From: a virus
IMG/VR virus record: IMGVR_UViG_3300021961_000328
Location: 1-33,907 of that record
DNA length: 33,907 bases
Strand: one strand, 5' to 3'
Shown: piece after piece, positions 6,725 to 12,593 of the stretch
How the letters are laid out: every line of letters starts with the position of its first letter
How positions within the stretch are numbered: position 1 is the first letter of the stretch
Notes under the pieces: model-generated
Told to the model about the DNA's origin: nothing
Databases searched by the model: none
What the model saw: the letters and a program-made list of their open reading frames with translations, nothing else
Translations under genes and position numbers: made by a program

Positions 6725-7024
6725 TTAACTTCTTATAAATTCACATTTATTAAAATACTCTTTAACCTGATCTACAGTTTCAAAGTCTGTAGGAAATGGC
6801 TTCCATCCCTTAGGAGTATATCCTCCATTAGCCACATCAACTCTGCTGACCTCAGCCTGATAGTGGTTCACCCAATGCAAGCATTCATTGATGTGATCTA
6901 TGTCATTTTTATAATCATAAAGATGATTCCACCAATACCATTTCTTTTCTTGATAAAAATCACATAGCGAATAGACCTCACTATAGTCCAATTTCAATGT
7001 GTAGTTTCTTTCTTCTTTTGTCAT
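6725..7024 (-). CDS. Hypothetical 99-aa Trp/Tyr-rich protein
   Basis: It starts MTKEERNYTLKLDYSEV and contains a Trp-rich stretch (KKWYWWNHLYDY) and paired His (ECLHWVNHYQAEV), then GWKPFPTDFETVDQVKEYF. It is 2 nt from the next gene and 6 nt after the sigma-like gene, so clearly in the operon. No family recognised. Confidence 0.7.
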   Translation of the reverse strand: MTKEERNYTLKLDYSEVYSLCDFYQEKKWYWWNHLYDYKNDIDHINECLHWVNHYQAEVSRVDVANGGYTPKGWKPFPTDFETVDQVKEYFNKCEFIRS

Positions 7025-7030
7025 GATAAA

Positions 7031-7576
7031 TTAAATTAAGTTGTAATCTCCATTTTTAAAGTCTTCGTAGTCTTCAGCAAACTTATCCTTAAGTATTCGC
7101 TTGTTCTCTCTCATGCTATTAAATATGCTTGTCAGGCTAATGCCTGACCCGCTTGCTATATCTCTAAGGCTATAGTCTGACTTTAGGTACTTCTCAGAGA
7201 GGATCCTGTCATACTTGTGCCAGGTATTCATCTCAAATGAAATCTTATCTATAAGACGATCAAATGCGGTCTCCATCGCCTCATCAAAGCAAAACTCCCT
7301 AAGCTCCGTATCTATAACATCATCCTCTCTTATGTCAAAGAATGCGTACTTATTGGCCGCATTCATATATGTCTTGTACATATTCTTTAGTGTGACGTAA
7401 CAAAAGAAGCGATTAACCTCTTCGTCATTATACATTATCCTTTGTTCGTCTTTAACGTACTTGTGCATTCTTAAATAGAATGACTGTACAATATCCTGAG
7501 AAAGATCATAGTCGGCACCGAAGCCTACCACCATCTTGATCCACAGTTTATGATTCTTTGCTAAGAGCTCAAGCAT
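7031..7576 (-). CDS. Sigma-70-like/ECF-type factor
   Basis: 181 aa from ATG 7576 (MLELLAKNHKLW). A longer start at 7660 would lie inside rusA and adds an unlikely basic Cys-rich stretch. The region-2-like part is about 8-60 (LWIKMVVGFGADYDLSQDIVQ, then FYLRMHKYV), and the region-4-like helix-turn-helix is near the end (LKSDYSLRDIASGSGISLTS). Such factors redirect host RNA polymerase. Because the late region shows few TAnnTTTG promoters, this protein is the best candidate for switching on late genes; that link is inference. It overlaps rusA by 16 nt. Confidence 0.75.
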   Translation of the reverse strand: MLELLAKNHKLWIKMVVGFGADYDLSQDIVQSFYLRMHKYVKDEQRIMYNDEEVNRFFCYVTLKNMYKTYMNAANKYAFFDIREDDVIDTELREFCFDEAMETAFDRLIDKISFEMNTWHKYDRILSEKYLKSDYSLRDIASGSGISLTSIFNSMRENKRILKDKFAEDYEDFKNGDYNLI

Positions 7577-7986
7577 TTTATGTGTATTATTATTTGGTCG
7601 GTTGTTCCGTAGTATTTCTTTACATCGTCCATTGCAACTACATTTTGATCTCTTTCCCATACTATCCCTTCTAGCGCATCAAACAATGCCTTGTTAAGGT
7701 TGTCGTGTAAATCAGGTTTTGTGTGTTTAAAGTGCATCCTATCTTCAGCCTTCTTTTTATTAGAGAAACTCTTAGGATATTCAAACACATAGTGTAGCCT
7801 AACAATGTGTATTTGTGAGTCCGCACTAATGCAAGAAAAGCCGTCAGGGAGTTGTCCCTGTACGGCTTCTTGTACTTGAGTCTTGTAGTCAGCGATCTTC
7901 TTAGGCTGGTATGTTCTGCCTGACCTGGTAACTCTGACCGACTGATGTGGCGTTGGCTTTATTGGTATGTTTAATTCTATTTGCAC
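7561..7986 (-). CDS. rusA: RusA-like Holliday junction resolvase
   Basis: 141 aa. It has the RusA layout: a beta-strand start with IPIKPTPHQSVR, then YQPKKIADYKTQV, and the catalytic segment KPDLHDNLNKALFDALEGIVW, then ERDQNVVAM, with the conserved acidic residues that bind Mg. It cuts four-way junctions formed during phage recombination and replication. The start lies 86 nt inside the preceding ATPase gene in another frame, and the RusA N-terminal strand makes that overlap necessary. Confidence 0.93.
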   Translation of the reverse strand: MQIELNIPIKPTPHQSVRVTRSGRTYQPKKIADYKTQVQEAVQGQLPDGFSCISADSQIHIVRLHYVFEYPKSFSNKKKAEDRMHFKHTKPDLHDNLNKALFDALEGIVWERDQNVVAMDDVKKYYGTTDQIIIHIKCLSS

Positions 7987-8833
7987 CTACTAAATCTAAA
8001 ACGTCTATATCTTTATTGGCTATCTCTGGAAGAGAGTTTGAGTTGACATAAAAGCTAAAGTTGTCAAATGCTCTACCCCTAGAAGACTTACATTTAACAT
8101 CAACGATGCTATTGTCCATCTCATTCTTTTCCAAGTGTATTTCTGTTTCACACTTCTTTTGTAATGCTGACCCCAAATGTCCCGTTGGCTTCGTAGAACC
8201 CCAGTTCATGTGAATCACTGTTATTATATGTATGTTGTGCACCTCAGTCCATCTCATCAGCATCTGAACAACCTCATTTGCCTCATCTATATTATTTACA
8301 TCACTCACAAGATCGGCAATTCCATCTATAATCACCAAACCTAAATTGTCTGATGTGCGTATAGCAAAGTCAATAATGCTTAGTCTTTCTTTATGAGTTC
8401 TTGCTCTAAGTCCATAAGTCCTGTAGCATTCGTTTGATAGTCCAGACATATCAAGAGGTCTTCTGAAGACTCTTTGGGCGTGAAACCGACCCTGCTCTGT
8501 ATCAAAGTGCAAAACGCATTTGCCATCTCTGTGTCCTTTTATATTTCCCGTAAACCTTTTAACATCGCCTCCTAAGTAAGCTGCTGATAATAAGCTAACT
8601 AAAAATGTCTTTTTATGTTTTGGAGGAGCAGCGATAAAACTAAAATTACCATACGTTCCTATTGGTGTTGGATATGTAACCGATCCGTCTTTTGTTGTGT
8701 ATGTATGCTCTCCATAACTGATTGCTACTGGCGGGTGCTCTATTAATTCATTTGGGTCTACATAGCATTGTTCTAAATATACCTCCGCCCTTAAGTCTCT
8801 TTCTTCTTGTTCGTAATCAATATCTTTTGTCAT
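7901..8833 (-). CDS. RecA-fold replicative ATPase/helicase (RepA/AAA_25-like)
   Basis: 310 aa. A P-loop is present at about 69-76 but degenerate (APPKHKKT rather than GxxxxGKT). Walker B is LGLVIIDGIADL (Asp about 170) and the sensor/loop region is TVIHMNWGSTKPTGHLGS. This order is that of RepA/DnaB-type hexameric helicases and their AAA_25 relatives. With the SSB-like gene just upstream it probably unwinds phage DNA. The C-terminus (SYQVRQNIPA) extends 86 nt into rusA in another frame. A G6/C6 hairpin lies between it and the SSB-like gene. Confidence 0.85.
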   Translation of the reverse strand: MTKDIDYEQEERDLRAEVYLEQCYVDPNELIEHPPVAISYGEHTYTTKDGSVTYPTPIGTYGNFSFIAAPPKHKKTFLVSLLSAAYLGGDVKRFTGNIKGHRDGKCVLHFDTEQGRFHAQRVFRRPLDMSGLSNECYRTYGLRARTHKERLSIIDFAIRTSDNLGLVIIDGIADLVSDVNNIDEANEVVQMLMRWTEVHNIHIITVIHMNWGSTKPTGHLGSALQKKCETEIHLEKNEMDNSIVDVKCKSSRGRAFDNFSFYVNSNSLPEIANKDIDVLDLVGANRIKHTNKANATSVGQSYQVRQNIPA

Positions 8834-8860
8834 CTTGTTTGTTTGCTGTTTAAAGTCTTT

Positions 8861-8878
8861 GGGGGGAAAAATCCCCCC
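8861..8878 (-). other. G6/C6 hairpin between SSB-like and helicase genes
   Basis: The minus strand has six G, ATTTTT, six C in the 58-bp gap between two early genes. No U-tract follows on either strand, so it is not a standard terminator. It may pause polymerase, protect the upstream message, or tune helicase translation. Confidence 0.6.
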
Positions 8879-8891
8879 TAGACTGAATTAA

Positions 8892-9197
8892 CTAAAAGGG
8901 CAAGTCAATATCCTGAGTTGCGGGCTGAGGTTGAGATGCAGGTTGATCCTGTCTAACTGCGACAGAAACTGCACCATCAGTGCTAACTACCTTTCCGTTT
9001 GCAACGTAATCTGTCTTTGCTCCTGCTTCTCTCTCTTCTTTAGTGAGACCAGTAGCCACAGCTACATTGTTACCAAACTGATCTGTATCATCGTTTACAA
9101 ATAATGTAAGTGGATAATAAGATCCCTTTTTTCCTTGTACAATCTTAGCTTTATCTAGTTTACTAAGATTAAGATTAACTGCAATAATTGCTCCCAT
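8892..9197 (-). CDS. Single-stranded DNA-binding protein-like
   Basis: 101 aa. It begins with beta-rich sequence (AVNLNLSKLDKAKIV, then YYPLTLFVNDDTDQFG, then TGLTKEEREAG), has a Gln/Pro/Ala-rich linker, and ends DIDLPF, the acidic phenylalanine tip by which SSB proteins recruit partners. The body is shorter than classical SSB but like the compact phage form. It lies between the ERF annealing gene and the helicase, where an SSB is expected. Confidence 0.8.
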   Translation of the reverse strand: MGAIIAVNLNLSKLDKAKIVQGKKGSYYPLTLFVNDDTDQFGNNVAVATGLTKEEREAGAKTDYVANGKVVSTDGAVSVAVRQDQPASQPQPATQDIDLPF

Positions 9198-9200
9198 AAT

Positions 9201-9755
9201 TTAAGATAATAATAATTGTTCTACTTGATTACTTACTTGATACTTGGCCTTTATAGAATCCATAGAGCCTCCGCCCTTAATGAAATCTTTAGCCTTTTGA
9301 AACTTAGCGCCTGACTTAGGCAAAGCTTCCTTTCCAGCACTAGGTGCGGTATTGTGTGTATTGGTAGTGTCTGCATCTCTAGTATCGTCAATTAGAAATA
9401 ATCCATTGAGCGCATACTTTCTTGCATAACTACTAGATGAACCGAATGACTGAGCAATATCCATTCCCTTGCGGTCTGGATCTACACCTGCCTGAGCAGA
9501 TACCTCAACAATAGGCTCACTTTGATCGCCAAAGATTTTAGCGGTAGCATTAACAAATACTAATCCTCCAATTTCTCTCACCTCATCTGTGACGATCAGA
9601 TTGAGGGAGTACTTAGCAAGCAGCGGCTTAACTGCTTCTAAGATGTCCTCCTGGTTTCGGTACTTGTACTTCCCAAAACTGTTGTACTGATTCTTAGGTG
9701 CTTTTAATTCTGTCTGCACCTTAAGCAATCTTTCTGGTAGAGTTAAATTTTCCAT
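9201..9755 (-). CDS. erf: ERF-family single-strand annealing protein
   Basis: 184 aa from ATG 9755 (MENLTLPERLLKVQ). An in-frame ATG at 9791 would lie in the upstream gene. The ERF core is clear: KNQYNSFGKYKYRNQEDILE, then VKPLLAKYSLNLIV, then DIAQSFGSSSSYARKYAL and LFLIDDTRDAD. The C-terminal part is a linker and a small KFQKAKDFI helix. It anneals single strands made by an exonuclease, here presumably the RecE-like protein at 4518. It is 3 nt upstream of the SSB-like gene. Confidence 0.93.
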   Translation of the reverse strand: MENLTLPERLLKVQTELKAPKNQYNSFGKYKYRNQEDILEAVKPLLAKYSLNLIVTDEVREIGGLVFVNATAKIFGDQSEPIVEVSAQAGVDPDRKGMDIAQSFGSSSSYARKYALNGLFLIDDTRDADTTNTHNTAPSAGKEALPKSGAKFQKAKDFIKGGGSMDSIKAKYQVSNQVEQLLLS

Positions 9756-9777
9756 AGTGTAAATATAAACAAAATTA

Positions 9778-9966
9778 TTAAACTTCCTCAATATCCTTGA
9801 AGACTTCTGATATTACTACCTGGCGGTAGCTCTCAGGACAGGTAGGATCACACACCTCAAATATGTATGTTTCTAACTGTTGTAGGCGATTTTTCAATCG
9901 CTCTTGTTCTTTAAGCAATGCTTCTATCCTCGCATCCTTAAATGTAATTAAGTTGTGGTTTGCCAT
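9778..9966 (-). CDS. Hypothetical 62-aa coiled-coil protein
   Basis: A heptad-like stretch (IEALLKEQERLKNRLQQLETYI) is followed by a short Cys-containing tail (EVCDPTCPESYRQVV). The gene is 2 nt from the 48-aa ORF upstream and 22 nt from the ERF start, so it belongs to the first early operon. Probably a small dimer; function unknown. Confidence 0.7.
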   Translation of the reverse strand: MANHNLITFKDARIEALLKEQERLKNRLQQLETYIFEVCDPTCPESYRQVVISEVFKDIEEV

Positions 9967-9968
9967 AG

Positions 9969-10115
9969 TTACTTGTTCTCTTTTTTAGTACTTCTCTTAA
10001 TCTCTCCTGATGATGTGATTTCTAATCCGTAAGCACTTCTTCTAAACATTTTTGATCTGTCAGACGATGTGTACATTTCGTATCCCAATATCGGGTTCAC
10101 TTTAGATAAGTCCAT
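9969..10115 (-). CDS. Hypothetical 48-aa basic protein, first gene of early operon 1
   Basis: ATG at 10115, TAA at 9969. The sequence begins MDLSKVNPILGYEMYTSS and ends EIKRSTKKENK; a Lys/Arg-rich, Ser-rich chain. It lies about 20 nt below a promoter and only 2 nt from the next gene, so it should be the first protein made from this unit. Such leading small genes are often host-takeover factors, but nothing in the sequence proves that here. Confidence 0.65.
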   Translation of the reverse strand: MDLSKVNPILGYEMYTSSDRSKMFRRSAYGLEITSSGEIKRSTKKENK

Positions 10116-10135
10116 AGATTAATAATTATTTGATG

Positions 10136-10166
10136 TAAACCTACGGCTATTATAAATGCCAGTCAA
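10136..10166 (-). promoter_or_regulatory. Early promoter 1 (TTG-N20-TAGGTTTA)
   Basis: The minus strand has TTGACT with TTG at 10164-10166, a 20-nt spacer and TAGGTTTA at 10136-10143, one base off TAnnTTTG. It follows the terminator at 10190-10220 and precedes the 48-aa gene. Spacing and TTGACT match early promoter 2. Confidence 0.75.
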
Positions 10167-10173
10167 GGACTTT

Positions 10174-10190
10174 AACAAACTTTAACATTT
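10174..10190 (-). promoter_or_regulatory. 17-bp upstream box, copy 2
   Basis: Identical to 5782-5798 and placed 7 nt upstream of the promoter TTG. A second TGTTAAAG lies next to it toward the promoter (10170-10177), so the site may be a direct repeat about one helical turn apart. Confidence 0.65.
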
Positions 10191-10220
10191 CAAGAAGAAA
10201 AGAGGGGCCGAAGCCCCCCT
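10190..10220 (-). terminator. Terminator with C(UUCG)G tetraloop
   Basis: The minus strand reads AGGGGGGC, UUCG loop, GCCCC, then TCTTTTCTTCTT. The stem is capped by a very stable C(UUCG)G loop and followed by a T-rich tract. It ends the single-gene unit at 10654-10268 just before early promoter 1. Confidence 0.85.
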
Positions 10221-10267
10221 AAACCAAACAAACAAACTAATTAACTAAAAAGAAAAAATAACTCTGA

Positions 10268-10654
10268 TTACCAGAGGTATATTGCAGGCGGCTTTAACTC
10301 ATCAGTATCAAAGTAAACAACTTCCCTACTGATCGCAAATCTTTGTACGCCTTGTTCCATGAGCGACCTAACAAGCTTAAGACGCTTTTTATATCCGACA
10401 CATCTAATTTGAATAGCCTTACCGATGCGGTGAGAATTATCGCTAACCAAACCAAGCTTATCAGCAACAGGCTTAGATGTATATCCGAGAGTGACATTTG
10501 GTGTATATTCATATCTATGTGCAGCTCTATCAAGTGCAATTACTGGTTCTCGTTCCATAAAACGATATCCTGATCCAGGAGAGTCTGAGCTATCAAACAT
10601 AGACCATCTCAGCACTCGTAGTCCTTCTCTATCTAATTCTTCTTCTTTGGTCAT
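10268..10654 (-). CDS. Degenerate M15-peptidase-like protein
   Basis: 128 aa from ATG 10654; a TTG at 10684 would add ten residues. The fold signature of phage M15 D-Ala-D-Ala peptidases is intact: FDSSDSPGSG (20-29), NSHRIGKAIQI (73-83), RFAISREVVYFDTDE (105-119). Two zinc ligands are changed: the Asp of HxxGxAxD is Gln-82 and the His of the HxD motif is Tyr-114. The usual ITSGYRT is VTLGYTS. It is therefore probably inactive as a peptidase but may still bind cell-wall peptides. It forms its own unit between a promoter (10741) and a terminator (10190), separate from the lysis genes. Confidence 0.75.
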   Translation of the reverse strand: MTKEEELDREGLRVLRWSMFDSSDSPGSGYRFMEREPVIALDRAAHRYEYTPNVTLGYTSKPVADKLGLVSDNSHRIGKAIQIRCVGYKKRLKLVRSLMEQGVQRFAISREVVYFDTDELKPPAIYLW

Positions 10655-10740
10655 CTCGTTAAAGTATCGGGGAGGCTCCCACAAAGATAAGTTTCCCTTA
10701 ATATCTCATACCTCCCCTAACCTTATAATTAGAAACTACT

Positions 10741-10771
10741 CAAAGATACAAATAAATATCTGAGATATAAA
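10741..10771 (-). promoter_or_regulatory. Promoter of the M15-like gene
   Basis: The minus strand has TATCTTTG (10741-10748), an exact TAnnTTTG. Twenty nt upstream is only TTT instead of TTG, so the -33 element is weak. The next gene starts at 10654, with a leader of about 80 nt that contains a small GGGAG/CTCCC inverted repeat. Confidence 0.55.
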
Positions 10772-10797
10772 ATAAGTATGTAAATAAAATAAAGGGC

Positions 10798-10828
10798 TTG
10801 ATTATGTCAAAAAAAAGTTGTAACTTTA
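10798..10828 (+). promoter_or_regulatory. Rightward promoter in front of the candidate RNA
   Basis: The plus strand reads TTG (10798-10800), exactly 20 nt, then TAACTTTA (10821-10828), the same spacing and TAnnTTTA form as early promoter 1. The expected start, about 10833-10835, coincides with the 5' arm of the RNA stem. It is the only rightward promoter I found. Confidence 0.5.
10809..10827 (-). terminator. Weak leftward terminator candidate
   Basis: The minus strand has AAAGT, TACA, ACTTT followed by further T residues. The 5-bp stem is weak. It could end the lysis-operon transcript after 10925, but the same bases form part of the rightward promoter, so one reading may be accidental. Confidence 0.3.
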
Positions 10829-10833
10829 CCACG

Positions 10834-10904
10834 TCTTACTGTTAGTAACATATGCAAGTTGCGAGAGCATTAAGCGGAAGCAACTTGACAGACGCCGAGT
10901 AAGA
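10834..10904 (+). ncRNA. Candidate structured small RNA
   Basis: A 7-bp outer stem TCTTACT/AGTAAGA (10834-10840, 10898-10904) encloses an 8-bp perfect stem CAAGTTGC/GCAACTTG (10855-10862, 10880-10887). The purine-rich loop holds a GC/GC mini-stem flanked by GAGA and GGAA. GTTA/TAAC at 10841-10849 adds a small palindrome. No ORF lies here. A promoter-like sequence points at its 5' end. It is not a tRNA: there is no T-arm or CCA-adjacent stem. The reverse strand folds too, so a 3' UTR of the lysis operon is the alternative. No Rfam family recognised. Confidence 0.5.
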
Positions 10905-10924
10905 TTACTTTGAATACAGGATAG

Positions 10925-11311
10925 CTATATTGTTTTGTAGTTCCACCTAGCCCTGGTTCCTCTAATATCGTAATGAGTGAACGTATTGTAGCGTCCTACT
11001 CCCCCTTCTTTTAATAGCCCCGTAGAGATAAGAAACTCTATGGCATCAGCTACTTCATCTGGAGTGTATCCTTTTACAACTATATCGGCAGCCTTTCCAA
11101 GGACGTGCTGACTGGTGTCGTTTGAGCCTATCTTGCGATTATGCTCTAAACTTCTATACGCACTATTGATTGTTATTGGAGCGTTAAAATGAGATCTGAT
11201 AATCTCAAGCTGAACAGCAAGTTCTGCTATATTGAGCTGAACCTCTATTGGCATCTCTGATCCATCTGAACAATCAAACTCTTCTCTATTAAAGTTCTTA
11301 GTAAGATTCAT
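10925..11311 (-). CDS. M15-family peptidase, probable endolysin
   Basis: 128 aa. This is a Peptidase_M15_3-type zinc D-Ala-D-Ala peptidase with all ligands: ITINSAYRSLEHN (47-58), SQHVLGKAADI (67-77; His-69, Asp-76) and THYDIRG (112-118; His-113). It starts FNREEFDCSDGSEM, the usual entry of the domain. It would cut peptidoglycan cross-links or stem peptides at lysis. It lies directly after the holin-like genes and so completes the lysis cassette. No signal peptide is visible, so export depends on a holin. Confidence 0.9.
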   Translation of the reverse strand: MNLTKNFNREEFDCSDGSEMPIEVQLNIAELAVQLEIIRSHFNAPITINSAYRSLEHNRKIGSNDTSQHVLGKAADIVVKGYTPDEVADAIEFLISTGLLKEGGVGRYNTFTHYDIRGTRARWNYKTI

Positions 11312-11331
11312 ACCCTAACTATATTAAAGAG

Positions 11332-11781
11332 TTACTTTTTCTCGTTATCCTTCATAGAAGTCCCGAAGTAGTAGCCAAAAATGGAAAGGCTAACGCCTTC
11401 CACAATACCTATAAGATGATAGAATAACTCTTTATTGGTCTCAGGAATATCTAACGCAAGGATGGCCCATATAATCACTCCAAACGCACCTAAACCTACT
11501 AACCCTGTTATATTAAAGAGCCAGTCATTTTTTCCCGTCTTAGCAATCTCCACTTCTCTACCCCTTGCACTATCTCTATCTGCAACCTCGGCCTTATAGG
11601 CCTCTACGAGCTCTCTGTGGAGTCTTGCCTTCTCTTCTGGACCTATAGACTCGTCAGAGTCAATAATCGTTCTAAGAGCCTCTAAAGGCCCTTCTGTGAG
11701 GGCTGCGCCCGCAAACTCAGGAAGCTTCTGCATTAAAAACTTTCCTACAGCGGTATCCTTAAACTTCTTCTTATCGCTCAT
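11332..11781 (-). CDS. Holin-like membrane protein (3TM/GTA-holin-like)
   Basis: 149 aa. The soluble N-terminal half is helical (LTEGPLEALRTIIDSDESIG) with the ADRDSARGREVEIAKTG stretch that precedes the membrane part in this family. Two clear hydrophobic segments follow, about 89-108 (ITGLVGLGAFGVIIWAILAL) and about 120-141 (YHLIGIVEGVSLSIFGYYFG). The C-terminus is charged (MKDNEKK). It probably makes or helps the membrane lesion that releases or activates the M15 peptidase encoded 20 nt downstream. Confidence 0.75.
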   Translation of the reverse strand: MSDKKKFKDTAVGKFLMQKLPEFAGAALTEGPLEALRTIIDSDESIGPEEKARLHRELVEAYKAEVADRDSARGREVEIAKTGKNDWLFNITGLVGLGAFGVIIWAILALDIPETNKELFYHLIGIVEGVSLSIFGYYFGTSMKDNEKK

Positions 11782-12052
11782 TTACTAATTCTCTTAATCG
11801 TTGTATGTCCTTACGGACCCTCTCCCGCTCCATCTTAAAGTCAATTACCTCTGACTCTAAGACCCTAATGTCAGGAAATATATAGGTGTTTTGGTTATAC
11901 CTAATGCCACGAATCTCATCCTCGTTAGCCGTAACCCTATTGTCTAAGCCAAGATATAGATAGACCGCTGTACCAACCAATATGATGATTTGTACCAACC
12001 ATTTAATATTGATGGCAACGGAACTATCGTCATTAACCTTTAGACTTGACAT
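11771..12052 (-). CDS. Single-TM coiled-coil lysis-cassette protein (spanin-like?)
   Basis: 93 aa. One membrane segment at about 17-35 (IKWLVQIIILVGTAVYLYLG) is followed by a long charged coiled coil (VIDFKMERERVRKDIQRLREL). This resembles an inner-membrane spanin or an antiholin more than a pore. It overlaps the genes on both sides (11 nt and 20 nt), so it is part of the cassette. No partner outer-membrane lipoprotein with a lipobox was seen nearby. Confidence 0.6.
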   Translation of the reverse strand: MSSLKVNDDSSVAINIKWLVQIIILVGTAVYLYLGLDNRVTANEDEIRGIRYNQNTYIFPDIRVLESEVIDFKMERERVRKDIQRLRELVNER

Positions 12053-12257
12053 AGGCCTTTACTTTAGCCCACCAAGCCTTTACCTTAGGAGCACTCTCCT
12101 TTACCTCTCTCTTGGTATAGAAATAAGCCTCCTTGCCTAAAAGACCAAAGAAGCCACCCAGTAGACCTAAGATTATTGCATTTAAAAATCCTGCTGCTGA
12201 TATCGTAGATGCGGTAGTTAAAAACCAGCCCGCTATAAAGGAAATCTTGTTATCCAT
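12033..12257 (-). CDS. Small holin-like protein (two TM segments)
   Basis: 74 aa. Two hydrophobic stretches, about 4-22 (ISFIAGWFLTTASTISAAG) and about 23-43 (FLNAIILGLLGGFFGLLGK), are followed by a basic tail (WWAKVKAYVKSKG). Size, topology and position as first gene of the lysis cassette suit a holin. Its ATG is part of an inverted repeat (12257-12288), which could hide the start and time its translation. Confidence 0.65.
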   Translation of the reverse strand: MDNKISFIAGWFLTTASTISAAGFLNAIILGLLGGFFGLLGKEAYFYTKREVKESAPKVKAWWAKVKAYVKSKG

Positions 12258-12288
12258 TTTTAGTTGTTTATATATGGATAACTAAAAA
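12257..12288 (-). promoter_or_regulatory. Inverted repeat at the holin-like start codon
   Basis: Nine-base arms TTTTTAGTT (12257-12265) and AACTAAAAA (12280-12288) with a 14-nt loop. In the mRNA the 3' arm ends on the A of the ATG, so pairing would cover the ribosome entry site. It could be an RNA switch or a DNA operator. Confidence 0.55.
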
Positions 12289-12305
12289 GTAACAAACTGT
12301 TGTAT

Positions 12306-12330
12306 ATTAAAAGAGGGGCTATTGCCCCTC
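12306..12330 (-). terminator. Terminator overlapping the stop of the 81-aa gene
   Basis: On the minus strand GAGGGGC (12324-12330) pairs with GCCCCTC (12313-12319), and TTTTAAT follows. The TAG stop (12319-12321) of the 81-aa gene sits at the loop and 3' arm, so ribosomes finishing translation may weaken it. It separates the structural genes from the lysis cassette. Confidence 0.75.
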
Positions 12331-12564
12331 CTTTACTTCTTCTGCGATGATCTCGTAGGAGCCATCGTCTAAATTTACACTAATCTTTCCGTACTTGTCT
12401 TCAAGTAGTGTTTTAGTCTTGCTCTGCTCTTCTTGAATTTGAGCAAATGCATGAAGCAATGTGTGCCTTTGCACGTCAAGAGTCCCTAGATCTAATTTAA
12501 TAGCATTCTTCTTGGTCTCTTGGTCTTTGAGCTGATTAAGCTCTTCTTCTGTAATTTTTGACAT
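12319..12564 (-). CDS. 81-aa coiled-coil phage protein
   Basis: The N-terminus is helical and charged (ITEEELNQLKDQETKKNAI, then HTLLHAFAQIQEEQSKTK). The C-terminus reads EDKYGKISVNLDDGSYEII, a KYGxxSxNLxDG ending that I have seen repeatedly in Bacteroidetes phage structural regions. It is the last gene before the terminator that precedes the lysis cassette. Possibly a tail or virion accessory protein; function unknown. Confidence 0.7.
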   Translation of the reverse strand: MSKITEEELNQLKDQETKKNAIKLDLGTLDVQRHTLLHAFAQIQEEQSKTKTLLEDKYGKISVNLDDGSYEIIAEEVKEGQ

Positions 12565-12593
12565 AATAAAACTAGTTTGTACGAATATACAAA

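Noticed and set aside
7577-7660. Upstream start for the sigma-like gene giving a Cys-rich N-terminus
   Set aside because: The stretch lies inside the conserved end of RusA; ATG 7576 gives a normal start for the sigma-like domain.
8861-8878. G6/C6 hairpin as a standard terminator
   Set aside because: No T-rich tract follows on either strand and the helicase gene downstream has no promoter of its own that I can see.
10294-10539. Leftward 81-codon frame inside the M15-like gene
   Set aside because: The other frame has a recognisable M15-type signature; this one gives a Leu/Ile/Ser-rich product with no family pattern.
10834-10904. tRNA gene at the 71-nt folded element with a 7-bp outer stem
   Set aside because: Only two stems are convincing, there is no T-arm with the GGTTCGA core, no anticodon arm of five base pairs, and no CCA-side context.
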